Below are positions 11,801 through 18,909 of a stretch of 47,988 bases of DNA, in pieces. A model generated the notes under the pieces. The model was given only the letters and a program-made list of their open reading frames with translations, made no database searches and was not told the origin of the DNA. The position numbers and the translations under genes were made by a program. Each line of letters opens with the position of its first letter. Position 1 is the first letter of the stretch. Source of the DNA: Planctomycetota bacterium (GTDB lineage Bacteria > Planctomycetota > PUPC01 > JACPCR01). The DNA lies in the NCBI GenBank assembly GCA_030740295.1, contig JASLXP010000998.1, forward strand, positions 1-47,988, in the 5' to 3' direction.

Positions 11801-12009
11801 ATGATTTTCCTCGCGGATATAGAGTCTTCGTTTCAAAGGATGGCAAAGAATTTGGCAAACCGATCCTCACCGGCAAAGGCGAGCAGGCGATCACGCGCAT
11901 CGAGTTTCCCAGACCTGAGAAAACTCGATTTGTGAAGATTGAGCTGACGGAGGCGCACAAGAGTTTCTACTGGTCTATTCACCAGATACTGGTGAATAGG
12001 GAAAACTGA
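2803..12009 (+). CDS. Giant exported multidomain protein: FG-GAP, SGNH, PVC dehydrogenase/HEAT/haem c, esterase, NPCBM, F5/8C
   Basis: 3068 residues. The first codon is TTG (2803); GTG at 2812 is an alternative, and neither has a clear ribosome site. A signal peptide lies within residues 1-25. Domains in order: FG-GAP/VCBS propeller with DxDxDG calcium loops (about 40-480); SGNH hydrolase-like (GDSM at 495-498, GSNES near 568); helical linker; galactose-binding-like beta sandwich (about 864-1008); PVC-type membrane-bound-dehydrogenase propeller (about 1027-1365); HEAT-type helices (about 1376-1820); cytochrome c domain with CMQCH (Cys1869, Cys1872, His1873) and a candidate axial Met near 1967; beta domain; alpha/beta esterase with GVSMGG (Ser2326), Asp near 2405 and His2437; beta region; NPCBM-like domain (about 2804-2944); F5/8C-type C-terminal domain (about 2947-3068). 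The SGNH part lacks the usual C-terminal DxxH. The PVC core is normally a protein of about 1000-1500 residues, so this is an extreme fusion. Likely role: oxidation and deacylation of a bound extracellular polysaccharide (inference). Confidence 0.9.
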   Translation: MTLVLHFQAKLALFSAVLISLTAEEMHVLHTFEKVRLEEKFYAEGATSGDFNRDGKTDVAIGPFWYEGPELQKKHEVYDPKPSDPRRDSPNFLTFAHDINGDQWTDLLVVSWPGKEAWWYENPRGKKKRWVRYMAFKHIEGESPHFTDLTGDGRPELVFNFRGHLGWAGPKPKGEGAPWEFKRLSPNKRFSRNHHGLGIGDVNNDGRLDVMERSGWWEQPESLKDLPEWKYHKWGFGDGAQMFSYDVDGDGDNDVITSRSAHGYGIAWYEQVFPADLPKLEKQRHRGNVREAVDAMEKPIKEVADIEKKLKDLKSKEPPDVKQIKDLERKLAEALPRKSESAFIRHTIVGRHPHHARYPVSFSQAHALALADMDGDGLKDIVTGKRFWADGQDRGEDPNGKAVLYWFKLNRLPDSGVEFVPHLIDDDSGVGAQVHVRDISGNGLPDVVVGNKKGSFVFQHSKRNVTEQVWLSAQPQRTDRKKFELYDGDRIVLLGDSMIEGMAKNGCFEAALMVRWPNRKFSVLNFGRTGDGVFGQGRSRSGNPEEGYRRRHDMINKIKPSMIVLAYGSNESHKGEAGLGHFINGYKRLIGDLSKTGARFVIVSPPAYVPTVKEGPDSVLRSTDLLLYSDAISRIAAERGAMYADISVDEIPRRGVEYDYARLVPILLQELRIEFPEAGLELEIEADRPAMDAGKPALKFHMLGSGISLPSILGSTRTARISGLPPGAYTLKIDDTFLQSARSEDWSWGVQFRSRPDIAYARRLRGAIARKNSIVRQKWEPLNDLYINGKLKSKQAKFAAELLKLDKAIEKQVEAIRKLNVPQRRTYALLPGLHQNPIVEKPDGPPPFEKKLVKAAKPDINFEGTRWLWHPDAGLLKPFFRYKFNIENKKEIQTARGVINVDDIVTLWINDKKVGHNGTWNKATRVRMKKHIRDGENVLAVAAENGQGPGGLIGKFEFIKKDGQLTTIVTDKTWKVNHEENADWKKPGFDDSKWVEPKELGDYGLAPWNRFDDPVIKKGDPRPAAMLAAFKTAKGLKVNLFAAEPMIDKPLDLAWDVGGKCYVAATTAFPHPAPGKPVNDRIYLIMDSDSDGVADRQSIFAAGMTLPSGLLPDGQGGLYAVSGSQLVHLRDKDGDGKADVRRAVLQGFGTQDLGKLVHSLSFGLDGALLMAHSGNLISSVETEWGVQQMKGGGIWQWQPRTGRLTPFVSGPAHPGGLVTGARGILVSDASEGTGVRQVFRGMKLASVDAADLHVSEDEPSLVSLERLTPLFPSSVGQIAAVGFTERKIYGYKLSQETSTNRSTRVEDILWTDHPAFRPRTARIGPDGALYVADTFNIHSDLGAAGFKDKSWDRSRGRIWRIAPVKNRIGPPDPAGAATHELLARLDGALPFESRAILAELRRRDREDVIHDIFSWWSSLPVASDKAKLEALRALHGLNKWNSEMFIDLLSRSKDQQLRAEAVRLIPADAFRTSVLSNWSQLPINDPHPSVRLAAANALRQTRSAEGAETAMMALEHPLDPELEYALKLTAKELSPYWMEKLLDGYEVFGGNIKHLAFAIRAAKDGRALTPIIEALEENRIEPSELDECLSLIADIGRPEDLESVLILVTLEGVDVSTRIALLQTLVNASQRNARPSGDLKRILPLTASPELKLRAGALRLAGRWKLREAEGLLVSVAEDLTQPFRLRESATDGLSHMDGHHDVKESLKRLGLSNNPFSIRAMAAVGLLRMDFHQAIMSAVGAITQEPFQESGALVIPELPLRRPPQNHAEYGWQLFENILKHRDGPRVLADKLRGLKVSPALAHLGVQMARPRGKHMRTLVRTLGNGASLPPMKTPATEEVFITLHEDIRRNGDYDYGQTVFRRPQLQCMQCHSIGGEGGLVGPDLSFLGTRRTPEQIAEDLLFPGKSFHNQFRTFQITRKDGLKFVGTVQRESHLEYELFKTNGNRVLLDKKQVKEKKELPKSLMPKGLIMSLRLDEFSDLVRFLSELGKRFRAPHQRLVRRYEIMQAAPSTWSLHGIDELDLVNRAKPFISWKSQLTPVNGELPLSDLPRHRFSDGREAGIVRFKLEATAPGKIGIYNNDPYGVKLWVNGVLQPARHHVFFELPSARADCLAVVELTKRTRALRIEAIDVHGSTIRAIYSGRLRKEFKTLKKETAELARTSPFKRELKWVDAAIDFLDWRMPLSENQANEGHIKWTRDQLKRIHDDLFHLRQGRDPFPAKRGEIMKAYYSDVDGSWQTYGVAVPNDYKGDVPYPLIVKLHGHGGNRPYQGYPAHVAADYIVVAPHGRGSMDYMLTAEDDALNVIREVQRDYRIDPERIFLEGVSMGGTGSWNLGAKFPDLFAVAAPVCGNTNNESFLEDRPVPWTPSKQFQALHDYLQAVIDPLSYGENLLNLPVFCSHGKLDDIVRVSHARKMTDKLKKLGYQSIYQEFPNVGHGGFPREMWDARWRFMHPQKLVKSPKKIRFRTPRLRYPGSYWLQIGQLDQFGKFADVTAEQVVEKTVRVECSNLKEFAILLKKLPKPPKEKLTVWINSNKAFEGDPWKAGREESLPLRHADGIWSVKASQPGMFKRNGIEGPVHDAYVSPFVLVYGTVSEDPIWNKIARDEVTQFAANWHRMYNVFPRIKADTEITEKDITDLNLILYGGPAQNVISARVCSRLPIRLERDTIVLGKRRFKGPGLGARFCYPNPLNPRRYVVVSMSTEPLGIWQLNNRFGNFTGWMPLNNWNWYDFAIFDDKSATPDTMLCSGFFGPEWNIDERSTYIGDKVKRAKSRPRVAPKYLTMPKSPPHTMWLSDLFPSKIDQRIGMVRLNQSYMGNAPHIVSKPVGKSIGVRAPTSMEFDINGKYDRLRLSYGIDLEGQKKLKKEQEKVHMEFWVFGDDRHLWHSPRVAWHQIHPDVEINVEGIQRLRLYVHGHGKFWLFPSATWGNPLLYKNTPAGGPELAAHSSNHKEALKNAIDGNPATRWDTKDFMKPGQWFMLDLKKEMEVENVVLDSTASPNDFPRGYRVFVSKDGKEFGKPILTGKGEQAITRIEFPRPEKTRFVKIELTEAHKSFYWSIHQILVNREN

Positions 12010-12064
12010 ATTCTCTACGCGGCTCGATACGTTTTGGGCGGGAATGGCGACAGACCGAGATCTG

Positions 12065-13051
12065 CTACGCCTCTTCGTCGATCATCTCATCGTAGAACTT
12101 GACGTAGTCGTCTCGCTCTTCTCCACCTCTCATCTTGATGGCGCTGCGCGGGTGCTGGTTCAGCAGGCCGGTCACCAGGTAAGGCACCTGGTAGCCCCAC
12201 TCCATCTTCGACAGCAGAGGCAGGCAATGCTGCTGGATGCACTTCAGAATCGGCCGAAGTCGGAAGGCCGGATTGTGCAGAAAACCGATGAGCAACTCGA
12301 GGCTGCAGTTGCCCGCGCCGCGGCCCATTCCGTTGATGGTCGCATCAATGAGATTCGACCCGGCGATTAGTGATTCGATGGTGTTTGCGTAGGCGAGCTG
12401 CTGGTTGTTGTGGGCGTGGATGCCGACTTCCTTTCCGGCAGGTTTCAGTTTATCGAGGAAGAATTTCGTCTGGTCGCGAATCTGTTCCGAATAGAGCGAC
12501 CCAAAGCTGTCGACTACGTAAACGGTGCCGACCTCGCTATTGGCCAGCGCGTCGAGCGCTCCGCTCATCTCACGTTCATGAACCGTGGATGCCGCCATGA
12601 TATTGACGGTCGTCTCATACCCCTTGTCGTGCGCATCCTTGACCATGTCCAACGCTATCGGAATCTGGTGGATGTAGGTAGCCACGCGCACCATGTCGAC
12701 CACGCTCTCCGATGCCGGCAGGATGTCTTCCTTGTAGTCCGTCTTTTCCGCGTCGGCCATGACACTGATTTTCATATCGGAATCGTTTTCACCGATGACG
12801 CGGCGGATGTCATCTTCGTCGCTGAATTTCCAGTCCCCAAACTCCTCCCGTGGGAAGAGCTTTTTCGAACCCTTGTATCCAATCTCCATGTAATGGACGC
12901 CCGCGGCAACGCACGCATCGTAGACGCCGCGCACAAAGCTGTCTTCAAAATGGTGATCGTTGATCAGCCCGCCATCACGGACCGTGCAATCCAGTATCTT
13001 GACCTCGGGCCTGTAACCTACCCATCCTGAACTTTTGCTATTCTCAGACAT
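12065..13051 (-). CDS. DRE-TIM metallolyase (HMG-CoA lyase/hydroxy-oxovalerate aldolase-like)
   Basis: The start is placed at ATG 13051 (328 residues). The frame extends upstream to 13204, but that extension does not look like protein, and an AAGGAG lies 11 bases before 13051. The protein shows the family metal and catalytic signature DCTVRDGG (residues 21-28, with Arg25 and Asp26) and a HAHN metal-ligand pair (His212, His214), followed by GMGRGAGN. These are hallmarks of the divalent-metal aldolases that include 4-hydroxy-2-oxovalerate aldolase, HMG-CoA lyase and homocitrate synthase. The substrate is not evident: no acetaldehyde dehydrogenase or other catabolic partner lies next to it. Cytoplasmic. 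It converges with the giant gene, 55 bases between stops. Confidence 0.88.
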   Translation of the reverse strand: MSENSKSSGWVGYRPEVKILDCTVRDGGLINDHHFEDSFVRGVYDACVAAGVHYMEIGYKGSKKLFPREEFGDWKFSDEDDIRRVIGENDSDMKISVMADAEKTDYKEDILPASESVVDMVRVATYIHQIPIALDMVKDAHDKGYETTVNIMAASTVHEREMSGALDALANSEVGTVYVVDSFGSLYSEQIRDQTKFFLDKLKPAGKEVGIHAHNNQQLAYANTIESLIAGSNLIDATINGMGRGAGNCSLELLIGFLHNPAFRLRPILKCIQQHCLPLLSKMEWGYQVPYLVTGLLNQHPRSAIKMRGGEERDDYVKFYDEMIDEEA

Positions 13052-13611
13052 GACCTGCACAACTCCTTGGTTGAGAATCCGTGGTGTTAAATCTACCTGA
13101 CAGGCTGATTGGTGTGGGGGGCTTGCTGATTCTGTGCCCGCCTCAAAGCGTTCTTTGCATTTGACGATCCCTGCCAATCGCTCATTTCGCGCAACGCAGG
13201 ACATCGTATCGTCTGGTTTCGGTTTCGCTGTTCATTGTGGTGCAGGCGCTTCGCGACTGCGCGGAGAGTTTCTGAGAAGTGGGGATTGTCATGCCCTGTC
13301 GAGTGTCACGCCGATTACTGCTGAACTTCTGCGTCGTGTGCGTGTACCCTCAATTAAGTACCACGGAAAGCAAAGCCATCCCACGGATGGTTTGAGACAG
13401 TTTTTATCCGTGGGATGGCCTTGCCATCTGTGGTAATAATCCCTCGGTTGCCGCTGAAGGCTGCCGTAGGACATAGACGCTTACGCTTCTAGATCCGGGA
13501 ACAGTTCGCTCACCCCCTTTCAATATCAGTTGCTCAAATGCGGGTGCCATCTGAATCTGATAAAGCGAATCCGCAATGCGCTCTGACGACTCTCCCCAGA
13601 TCCAAAGAACA
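13052..13611. other. 560-base intergenic region with one long palindrome
   Basis: This divergent spacer lies between the aldolase and the CBM9/GH30-like gene and must hold both promoters. I could not assign boxes. It also carries the palindrome described separately at 13358-13435. I see no convincing small gene. Confidence 0.6.
13358..13435. repeat. Long imperfect palindrome (family with 37746-37822)
   Basis: The left arm at 13361-13388 and the right arm at 13406-13433 are near-complementary. The inner 19 bases (GCAAAGCCATCCCACGGAT) pair with ATCCGTGGGATGGCCTTGC with one mismatch; the outer part is weaker. The loop is 17 bases with a T-run. The right arm resembles the right arm of the element at 37746-37822, sharing ATCCGT and TGCCATC. 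It could act as a hairpin or REP-like element. Confidence 0.85.
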
Positions 13612-16600
13612 ATGCAGACAAGGAATTTAATCTTCGCCTTCGGATTCGCATCGCTTTGCATCGCTCCAGTATCCGGCGGGGACTATCAGGCTCTTCCGTT
13701 CTATCGCCGAGCGACGTCCGAGGCGAGACTGTTGCCCTGCCAGGCCCTGGGTGAACGCGCCATTCGTGTGGACGGAGATCTGTCTGAATGGGATATGACA
13801 TCGGACAGCTTTCCGATTCACCAGTTGCTCGATCACACGGTGCCGGGGTTTCACCAGTCCTGGAAACGAGCCTGGGAGAGGAATGCAACGGATGCTGCGC
13901 TCATCAAGCTGCTGCACAGCAAGGATGCGCTCTTCATCGCCGTCAAGGTGGCTGACAGCTCGGTCGTCTCGCCGCCTGACGAGGGCAAACGCCTGCACGG
14001 AGACGTGGTGGATATCTACCTCGACCTGCGTCCTGCTGCGGGCAGAGGGCCTCTGATGGGGCACGTCAAATACACCGAAGGGATCTACCAGTTAGTATTC
14101 GCTCCGCCGTCTCCGGAGGGAAGACCCATTCACATTCTGCAGCCGGAGAATGAGATGTTTACCGGCTGGCGAGCGGGACAGAAAGTTCCTCGCCTCGGGT
14201 CGTTTGAAGCAAATGCCAGCCTGTTCAAAGGCGGGTACTCGATCGAAATTCGGCTGCCACTGGCATCATTCCCGCACAAGCCGGCGAGCGACAGACTCAC
14301 CCGCCCTTTTGGTTTGGAGGTGATGATTGCGGACAAAGATACCAGGCGACCGAAGGGGCAGCCGGATCGCATGTACTACTCGTGCAGCGGCTACAGTGGA
14401 GGCGGCAACTACTTTAAGAGTCCATCGACGATCGCTTGCACCGACCCGGAGCTGAGGACGTCTCTGCCTCTCTCCCGCTTGCGCAACAATCCGCTGAAGA
14501 ACGCGCCCGGGGGAGGCGAATGCGAAGGCTGGATTGTCACGGCACTGAATGAACAGAATGTGGATGGAGCATTCGTCCAGGCGAGTAGAGACGTTAAGGG
14601 CTTCGTGCCTTCCGAAACGCAGGACAAGAATCGGCCCCTCACCACGTACCCTTGCCCCGCGCTGGGCATTGCCTTCCACCACCGGCATGTGTTGAGCCGT
14701 CTGCCCGCGTGGTCGCCTTCCACGGTCGGCAATCGCTACCTCGGGGTCTTCCCGGCAGGCGGGCAGAAGATCAGAGTCGATGGCAACCTGGATGATTGGG
14801 ACGATTTTGAGAAGACGGCCGCGGTAATCCATGAGTACGGATGCATGCCGTGGTGCGCGGGCATCGAAGGCAGGAACGACAATGCCTCTATAAAACTGAT
14901 GACGGCAAACGATACGCTCTATCTGGCCGTGGAAGTGGAGGACGACTCAGTGTTCATCCCGGCACAGGAGGACAGAGCTTTTGCTGGTGATCGCCTGCAG
15001 GTATTCCTGGACGTGCGCGATCCGGACGACCCAGAGAATCCACTGAGCCATGGCAAATACGGCGGCGGGATCCATCGATTTACTGTAGCACCCCCTGCGA
15101 AAGCCAAACAGAAGGCAACTGCCTGGCCTTTGGACACCAGATGCGTCAGGACCGGGAAGGGCTACGTGCTGGAGATGGCTATTCCGCTTGCCGGAGCTCA
15201 AAAGAAGTCAGGCCGGTTTCAAAAGCCGTTTGGCTTCGAACTACTCGTGTCGGATGTCGACCTGAATGCTGACGGGGAATTCCTTCCGCGCATCCACTAT
15301 GCATGGGGGCCAGGCACCGAGAAGGAACTCCTTCAGAACCCCGGCTTCTTCAACTGCGCCGACTACCTGCCGAACCGCCTGCCCGAGATCCGGGCGTCAG
15401 TGGATACGACACAGGCCAGAATAACAGTAGACGTTGAAAAGGAGCTCCAACCTTTCACCGGTTTCGGCGGCAACTACTTCCGCGATGGAGCCCTTGTGTA
15501 CACCGGCGGCCGGGCAAGCAGGTTCGCACTCTCGGCTCCCACAACGCGCTTCGTTTCGCAACGCCTTAACAAGCGGTGGGTCAGGGCCAACCTGTATCTG
15601 TTTTCGTGGGAGTGGGAGAATGACAATGAAGATCCCGGCAAGACGGACCTGTCGCGTTTCAAAAGCACCAGAGGCCAACCGGATCATGATCCGCACAAAG
15701 ATTCCGGCCCGCATTTCAAGAAACAGGTGGACAGCTATCTCAAGCTCCTCGGGCAGTTCGTGGATAAAAGCACGCGGCTTTGCGCGTACGTAGACAACTG
15801 GCCGCAGTGGCTGTTCCCCGACAAAAAGCAAGGCGGCATGATTCCACGCGATCTCTGGCCGGAAATGGCCGAGTGCCTCAGTTCCTACATGCTCTATGCC
15901 CGGAGCGAACACAAAATCGAATTCACCTGTTTCGCTTTCCGCCGTGCACGCTGGGGGCACCCGCGCTTTGCTGACGAGGAATACTCCGACGTCATCAAGT
16001 TCCTGGGCCAGTACTTCGAGAAACAGGGACTGAAAACAAAACTGCTCCTGTGCGATACCGACAGCGTGAACAATTTCCGCTGGTACGCCCGCATGGCAAA
16101 CGACCCGGAATTGCTGAAGTACATCGCCGGACTGGGACTGGAGACCTCAGGCCCGCTCGCTCCTCAAATGGCGAACTACCGACTGTGGAGCGACCTTGCC
16201 AGACACATGAATGTGCCGCTGATGATTACGGCTTTCGGCAGACCTTATACATCTGCGCCCACGTATCTGTTCGAGGAAGTGCGAATCTGGCAGCAGATGC
16301 TGAGCGAACTGCGGCCCGGCGCCGCCATGATTCGTCAGTTCGTTTCGGAAAAATCCAACAAGTGGCTCATGGTGCACGGCCAGGAGTTCGTCAAGGATCG
16401 CTACGGCATACCGGAGGTGAAGATCAGCTTCTTCTCTGATGCCGCTGAAGGCGTGCTGCCAACACAGCGTTTCTGGATCACAAAACAGTTCTGTGATCTG
16501 ACGCCTGCAGGAAACGCGTTGCAGACCAGTTCCGATCATCCGCAAGTACTCGTAAGCGGATTCTCCGGAAAGCAGGGCTTCCGTAAGGTGTACACCATTC

Positions 16601-16809
16601 ACGTGGCAAACATTGGCGCCGCCCGCAAGGCCGAGCTGATTGGTCTGCCCAGAATCAAAGAAATGCACATCGTCAGGACCACCGGCGGAGAAGGGGCACG
16701 CCACGCAGACGACGTGAAGGTTAAGTCGGGCCGAATCGAACTGGATTTGCCCGCGTGGTCTCTGGTCACCTTGACGACAATGCCTCCGAAAACGTGGGAT
16801 CGGCCATGA
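13612..16809 (+). CDS. Exported protein with two CBM9-like domains and a GH30-like barrel lacking both catalytic Glu
   Basis: 1065 residues from ATG 13612. That start was chosen because the signal peptide MQTRNLIFAFGFASLCIAP begins there; the frame is open 12 codons further up. Two CBM9-like sugar-binding domains start at VDGDLSEW (residues 53-60) and VDGNLDDW (389-396). From about 604 a clan-A, GH30-like barrel begins with FTGFGGNYF, matching the family's opening DGFGG strand. Where GH30 enzymes have the acid/base in QNEP, this protein reads FAFRRARWG. Where the nucleophile sits in ITEFG, it reads ITAFG. A beta sandwich ends the protein (about 960-1065). It may therefore be a non-catalytic binding protein, or use other residues. 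Its stop overlaps the next gene's start (ATGA 16806-16809), suggesting an operon with the lipoprotein and FG-GAP genes. Confidence 0.85.
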   Translation: MQTRNLIFAFGFASLCIAPVSGGDYQALPFYRRATSEARLLPCQALGERAIRVDGDLSEWDMTSDSFPIHQLLDHTVPGFHQSWKRAWERNATDAALIKLLHSKDALFIAVKVADSSVVSPPDEGKRLHGDVVDIYLDLRPAAGRGPLMGHVKYTEGIYQLVFAPPSPEGRPIHILQPENEMFTGWRAGQKVPRLGSFEANASLFKGGYSIEIRLPLASFPHKPASDRLTRPFGLEVMIADKDTRRPKGQPDRMYYSCSGYSGGGNYFKSPSTIACTDPELRTSLPLSRLRNNPLKNAPGGGECEGWIVTALNEQNVDGAFVQASRDVKGFVPSETQDKNRPLTTYPCPALGIAFHHRHVLSRLPAWSPSTVGNRYLGVFPAGGQKIRVDGNLDDWDDFEKTAAVIHEYGCMPWCAGIEGRNDNASIKLMTANDTLYLAVEVEDDSVFIPAQEDRAFAGDRLQVFLDVRDPDDPENPLSHGKYGGGIHRFTVAPPAKAKQKATAWPLDTRCVRTGKGYVLEMAIPLAGAQKKSGRFQKPFGFELLVSDVDLNADGEFLPRIHYAWGPGTEKELLQNPGFFNCADYLPNRLPEIRASVDTTQARITVDVEKELQPFTGFGGNYFRDGALVYTGGRASRFALSAPTTRFVSQRLNKRWVRANLYLFSWEWENDNEDPGKTDLSRFKSTRGQPDHDPHKDSGPHFKKQVDSYLKLLGQFVDKSTRLCAYVDNWPQWLFPDKKQGGMIPRDLWPEMAECLSSYMLYARSEHKIEFTCFAFRRARWGHPRFADEEYSDVIKFLGQYFEKQGLKTKLLLCDTDSVNNFRWYARMANDPELLKYIAGLGLETSGPLAPQMANYRLWSDLARHMNVPLMITAFGRPYTSAPTYLFEEVRIWQQMLSELRPGAAMIRQFVSEKSNKWLMVHGQEFVKDRYGIPEVKISFFSDAAEGVLPTQRFWITKQFCDLTPAGNALQTSSDHPQVLVSGFSGKQGFRKVYTIHVANIGAARKAELIGLPRIKEMHIVRTTGGEGARHADDVKVKSGRIELDLPAWSLVTLTTMPPKTWDRP

Positions 16810-17477
16810 GGTATCTTTACCCTCTGCCGATCCTTTTCTTTCTGGGTTGCACTTCCGCCGAGAGAAGAGGTGCACTAACGCAACTGCGTTCCGGAGATGC
16901 TATCTGTTACTCGTGGATCGAAACGATGGGGGCTGAAGATCTGGAGAACCGTGGCGGCATCGTCTTCTTGAAAAGAGGAAACAAGGTCTACAGCCGTGCC
17001 TGGCATTCATCGCCAGGCACGGAGTGGCCACCGGTGGAAGGCGCGGGCTATCTTGCCGACAGCAAACTCCACATGGCCTACCGGACCGTCTTCGGACAGC
17101 CCCAGCACGAGTTTTACCATGCTTACTGCGAATTCGATTTCGCGAAGACTGGACAATCGTTCTCATGCACTTTCATACAGAAAGCAACGCCGGAGCCAGA
17201 CGCACCATTATCGCCAGGAGCCGCGCGAGGGATTCTCGTTCGGAAACCTGATGAAGAATTCCAACAACAGATCGGAAGTGTCACCAGTCTGGCAGACGCG
17301 CTATCGTCCAAGCCAGTTCCCAGCGGACACTGTCGTGTGATGCCACTGTGGCCATCATCGCCCGGCTCTGAAACGCTGGCCAACGGCAAGTCCATTAATC
17401 TCTGCTGTCCATCCTGCGTCCAGGTTTTCAGTGTCAAGCAGAAAAGCTCGAGTAATGTGAAGATTGAGTCGGAGTGA
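16806..17477 (+). CDS. Lipoprotein with C-terminal Cys-rich CCPSC motif, function unknown
   Basis: 223 residues from the ATG at 16806, which overlaps the previous stop by ATGA. The N-terminus MRYLYPLPILFFLGC is a lipoprotein signal with lipobox LFFLGC, so Cys15 should be lipidated. The middle is a beta-rich domain that I do not recognise, with several aromatic residues (SWIE, YRTVF, EFYHAYCEFDF). The C-terminal 40 residues carry GHCRVMP and then NLCCPSCVQVF, which resembles the CCxxC core of TRASH/YHS-type metal-binding segments. Metal binding is inference. The coupling suggests it works with the CBM9 protein on the cell surface or in the periplasm. Confidence 0.8.
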   Translation: MRYLYPLPILFFLGCTSAERRGALTQLRSGDAICYSWIETMGAEDLENRGGIVFLKRGNKVYSRAWHSSPGTEWPPVEGAGYLADSKLHMAYRTVFGQPQHEFYHAYCEFDFAKTGQSFSCTFIQKATPEPDAPLSPGAARGILVRKPDEEFQQQIGSVTSLADALSSKPVPSGHCRVMPLWPSSPGSETLANGKSINLCCPSCVQVFSVKQKSSSNVKIESE

Positions 17478-17538
17478 TGCCTCTCCCCGTCTCCCCGAAT
17501 CCCTGGGAGTCTGCCTTAATTCAGAAGGCTTAACACCC

Positions 17539-18831
17539 ATGTCCGCAACCGAAGACTTCAAGCCCGAAAGGCAAGGTGACTCAGTTCTCCGACGAAAGCG
17601 CGTGCGTCTCTTCCCCTTCACGGTCCGCAAACTGATCTTGCTCAGCATCGTGGTGTCGGTCCTTTGTGGGATATTTTTTCTTCTGGCGGACCACATCCGG
17701 AGACACAGCTATCCGTACAACGCCAGCTACTCAGTCCTTCAGTTCGGCAACATCAACGGAGATGGGCTCCCCGACCTCATGACTTACGGGTACCGAGGAC
17801 AAGCGGCGGGGAACCCCAAATGGTTTCCTGGACGCGGCAATGGCTTCGATAGCCGCAGGCAGAAGGAATTCGCTAGCTATAGTGCCATTCTCGCGGACCT
17901 CGACGGTGACGGGGATGCGGACATGCTCTCTAACGGCTTATTTCAGAACGATATGGGCACTTTCGTAAACGTGCCCCATGACCCAGACGGTAAGTACAAG
18001 GACTTCAAGCCCTGGCATGAATTCAACATGCTTCTGATGAGCAACTTCCAGGGCGTTGTCTTCGACCTGTATGTTTGTGATCTTTCTGGTGATGGGATAC
18101 CGGAGATCATTCTGCTGGGAGACAGCAAGACGATCATTGGTATCGGTAAGGCAAAGTTCGATTGGCAGTTCACCAGGTTCCCAAAACAGCCGAAGACCTC
18201 TCTCGACCGATCCAACGAGAGAGGCCCGGAACTTGTGTTTCTTCTACCACCTGATGCAGGGCTGATCTCCCTGTTCAAAAAAGAGGGAATCCGATACCGG
18301 GAATATGTCGAAGGGCCTCCGCAGAAGGAGCAAAGCCGACTTACCGGACCCAACAGGGTCGAGTTCCACTGGCTCGATATTGATGGTGATGGGACAGTCG
18401 AACTGATTCTGTGCTCTCCGCGCCTGAACCCCGATCTTCCCTTCGACGATATGTGTTCGGCCTCGGTTGAGGTCTACCGGGACAGGGCCGGCGAGTTTGT
18501 CCTTCTTGCATCCTCTGAAACGGAGAGTTATCCCAAGAGGCTTATGGCGACGCGCCTTTCGAGGCCACCATTCCCGCTATTTCAGTTCGTGGACTTCGAC
18601 AGGGACGGCCGTCTCGACCTGTTGTGCCAGGATCGCTGGATCTATAGACAGCAGAGAGGATTCGTGTTTGCGAGAGCAGCGAAGTTGTCCCGACTCGAGG
18701 AGGGGTGGCTCCCCGCAACGCTCTTTGCTCACGACGCAAATGCCGATGGTTGGCCGGATGTGGTGTCCTCGTACCAGCCCTACTGGAACATCGCCTTCGG
18801 ACCGCTGCTGCGAAAGGATTCTGATCGTTGA
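17539..18831 (+). CDS. Membrane-anchored FG-GAP/VCBS beta-propeller protein
   Basis: 430 residues from ATG 17539. A TTG 25 codons upstream is possible but would add a sequence with no protein-like features. A basic cytoplasmic stretch (RRKRVRLFPFTVRK) is followed by one membrane span (LILLSIVVSVLCGIFFLLA, about residues 34-53), giving a type II anchor. The outer part has at least six calcium-loop repeats: NINGDGLPD, ADLDGDGDAD, CDLSGDGIPE, LDIDGDGTVE, VDFDRDGRLD and HDANADGWPD. These make an integrin-like seven-bladed propeller likely. Such domains bind ligands or act as scaffolds; no catalytic site is visible. It follows the lipoprotein by 61 bases and is probably in the same operon. Confidence 0.85.
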   Translation: MSATEDFKPERQGDSVLRRKRVRLFPFTVRKLILLSIVVSVLCGIFFLLADHIRRHSYPYNASYSVLQFGNINGDGLPDLMTYGYRGQAAGNPKWFPGRGNGFDSRRQKEFASYSAILADLDGDGDADMLSNGLFQNDMGTFVNVPHDPDGKYKDFKPWHEFNMLLMSNFQGVVFDLYVCDLSGDGIPEIILLGDSKTIIGIGKAKFDWQFTRFPKQPKTSLDRSNERGPELVFLLPPDAGLISLFKKEGIRYREYVEGPPQKEQSRLTGPNRVEFHWLDIDGDGTVELILCSPRLNPDLPFDDMCSASVEVYRDRAGEFVLLASSETESYPKRLMATRLSRPPFPLFQFVDFDRDGRLDLLCQDRWIYRQQRGFVFARAAKLSRLEEGWLPATLFAHDANADGWPDVVSSYQPYWNIAFGPLLRKDSDR

Positions 18832-18909
18832 CTCGGAGGGATGTCACGCTGGACAATGGAAACCGCTACAGGTGGATGTCATCATCAAAGCTGCTGCTCA
18901 AGCCCCAAC

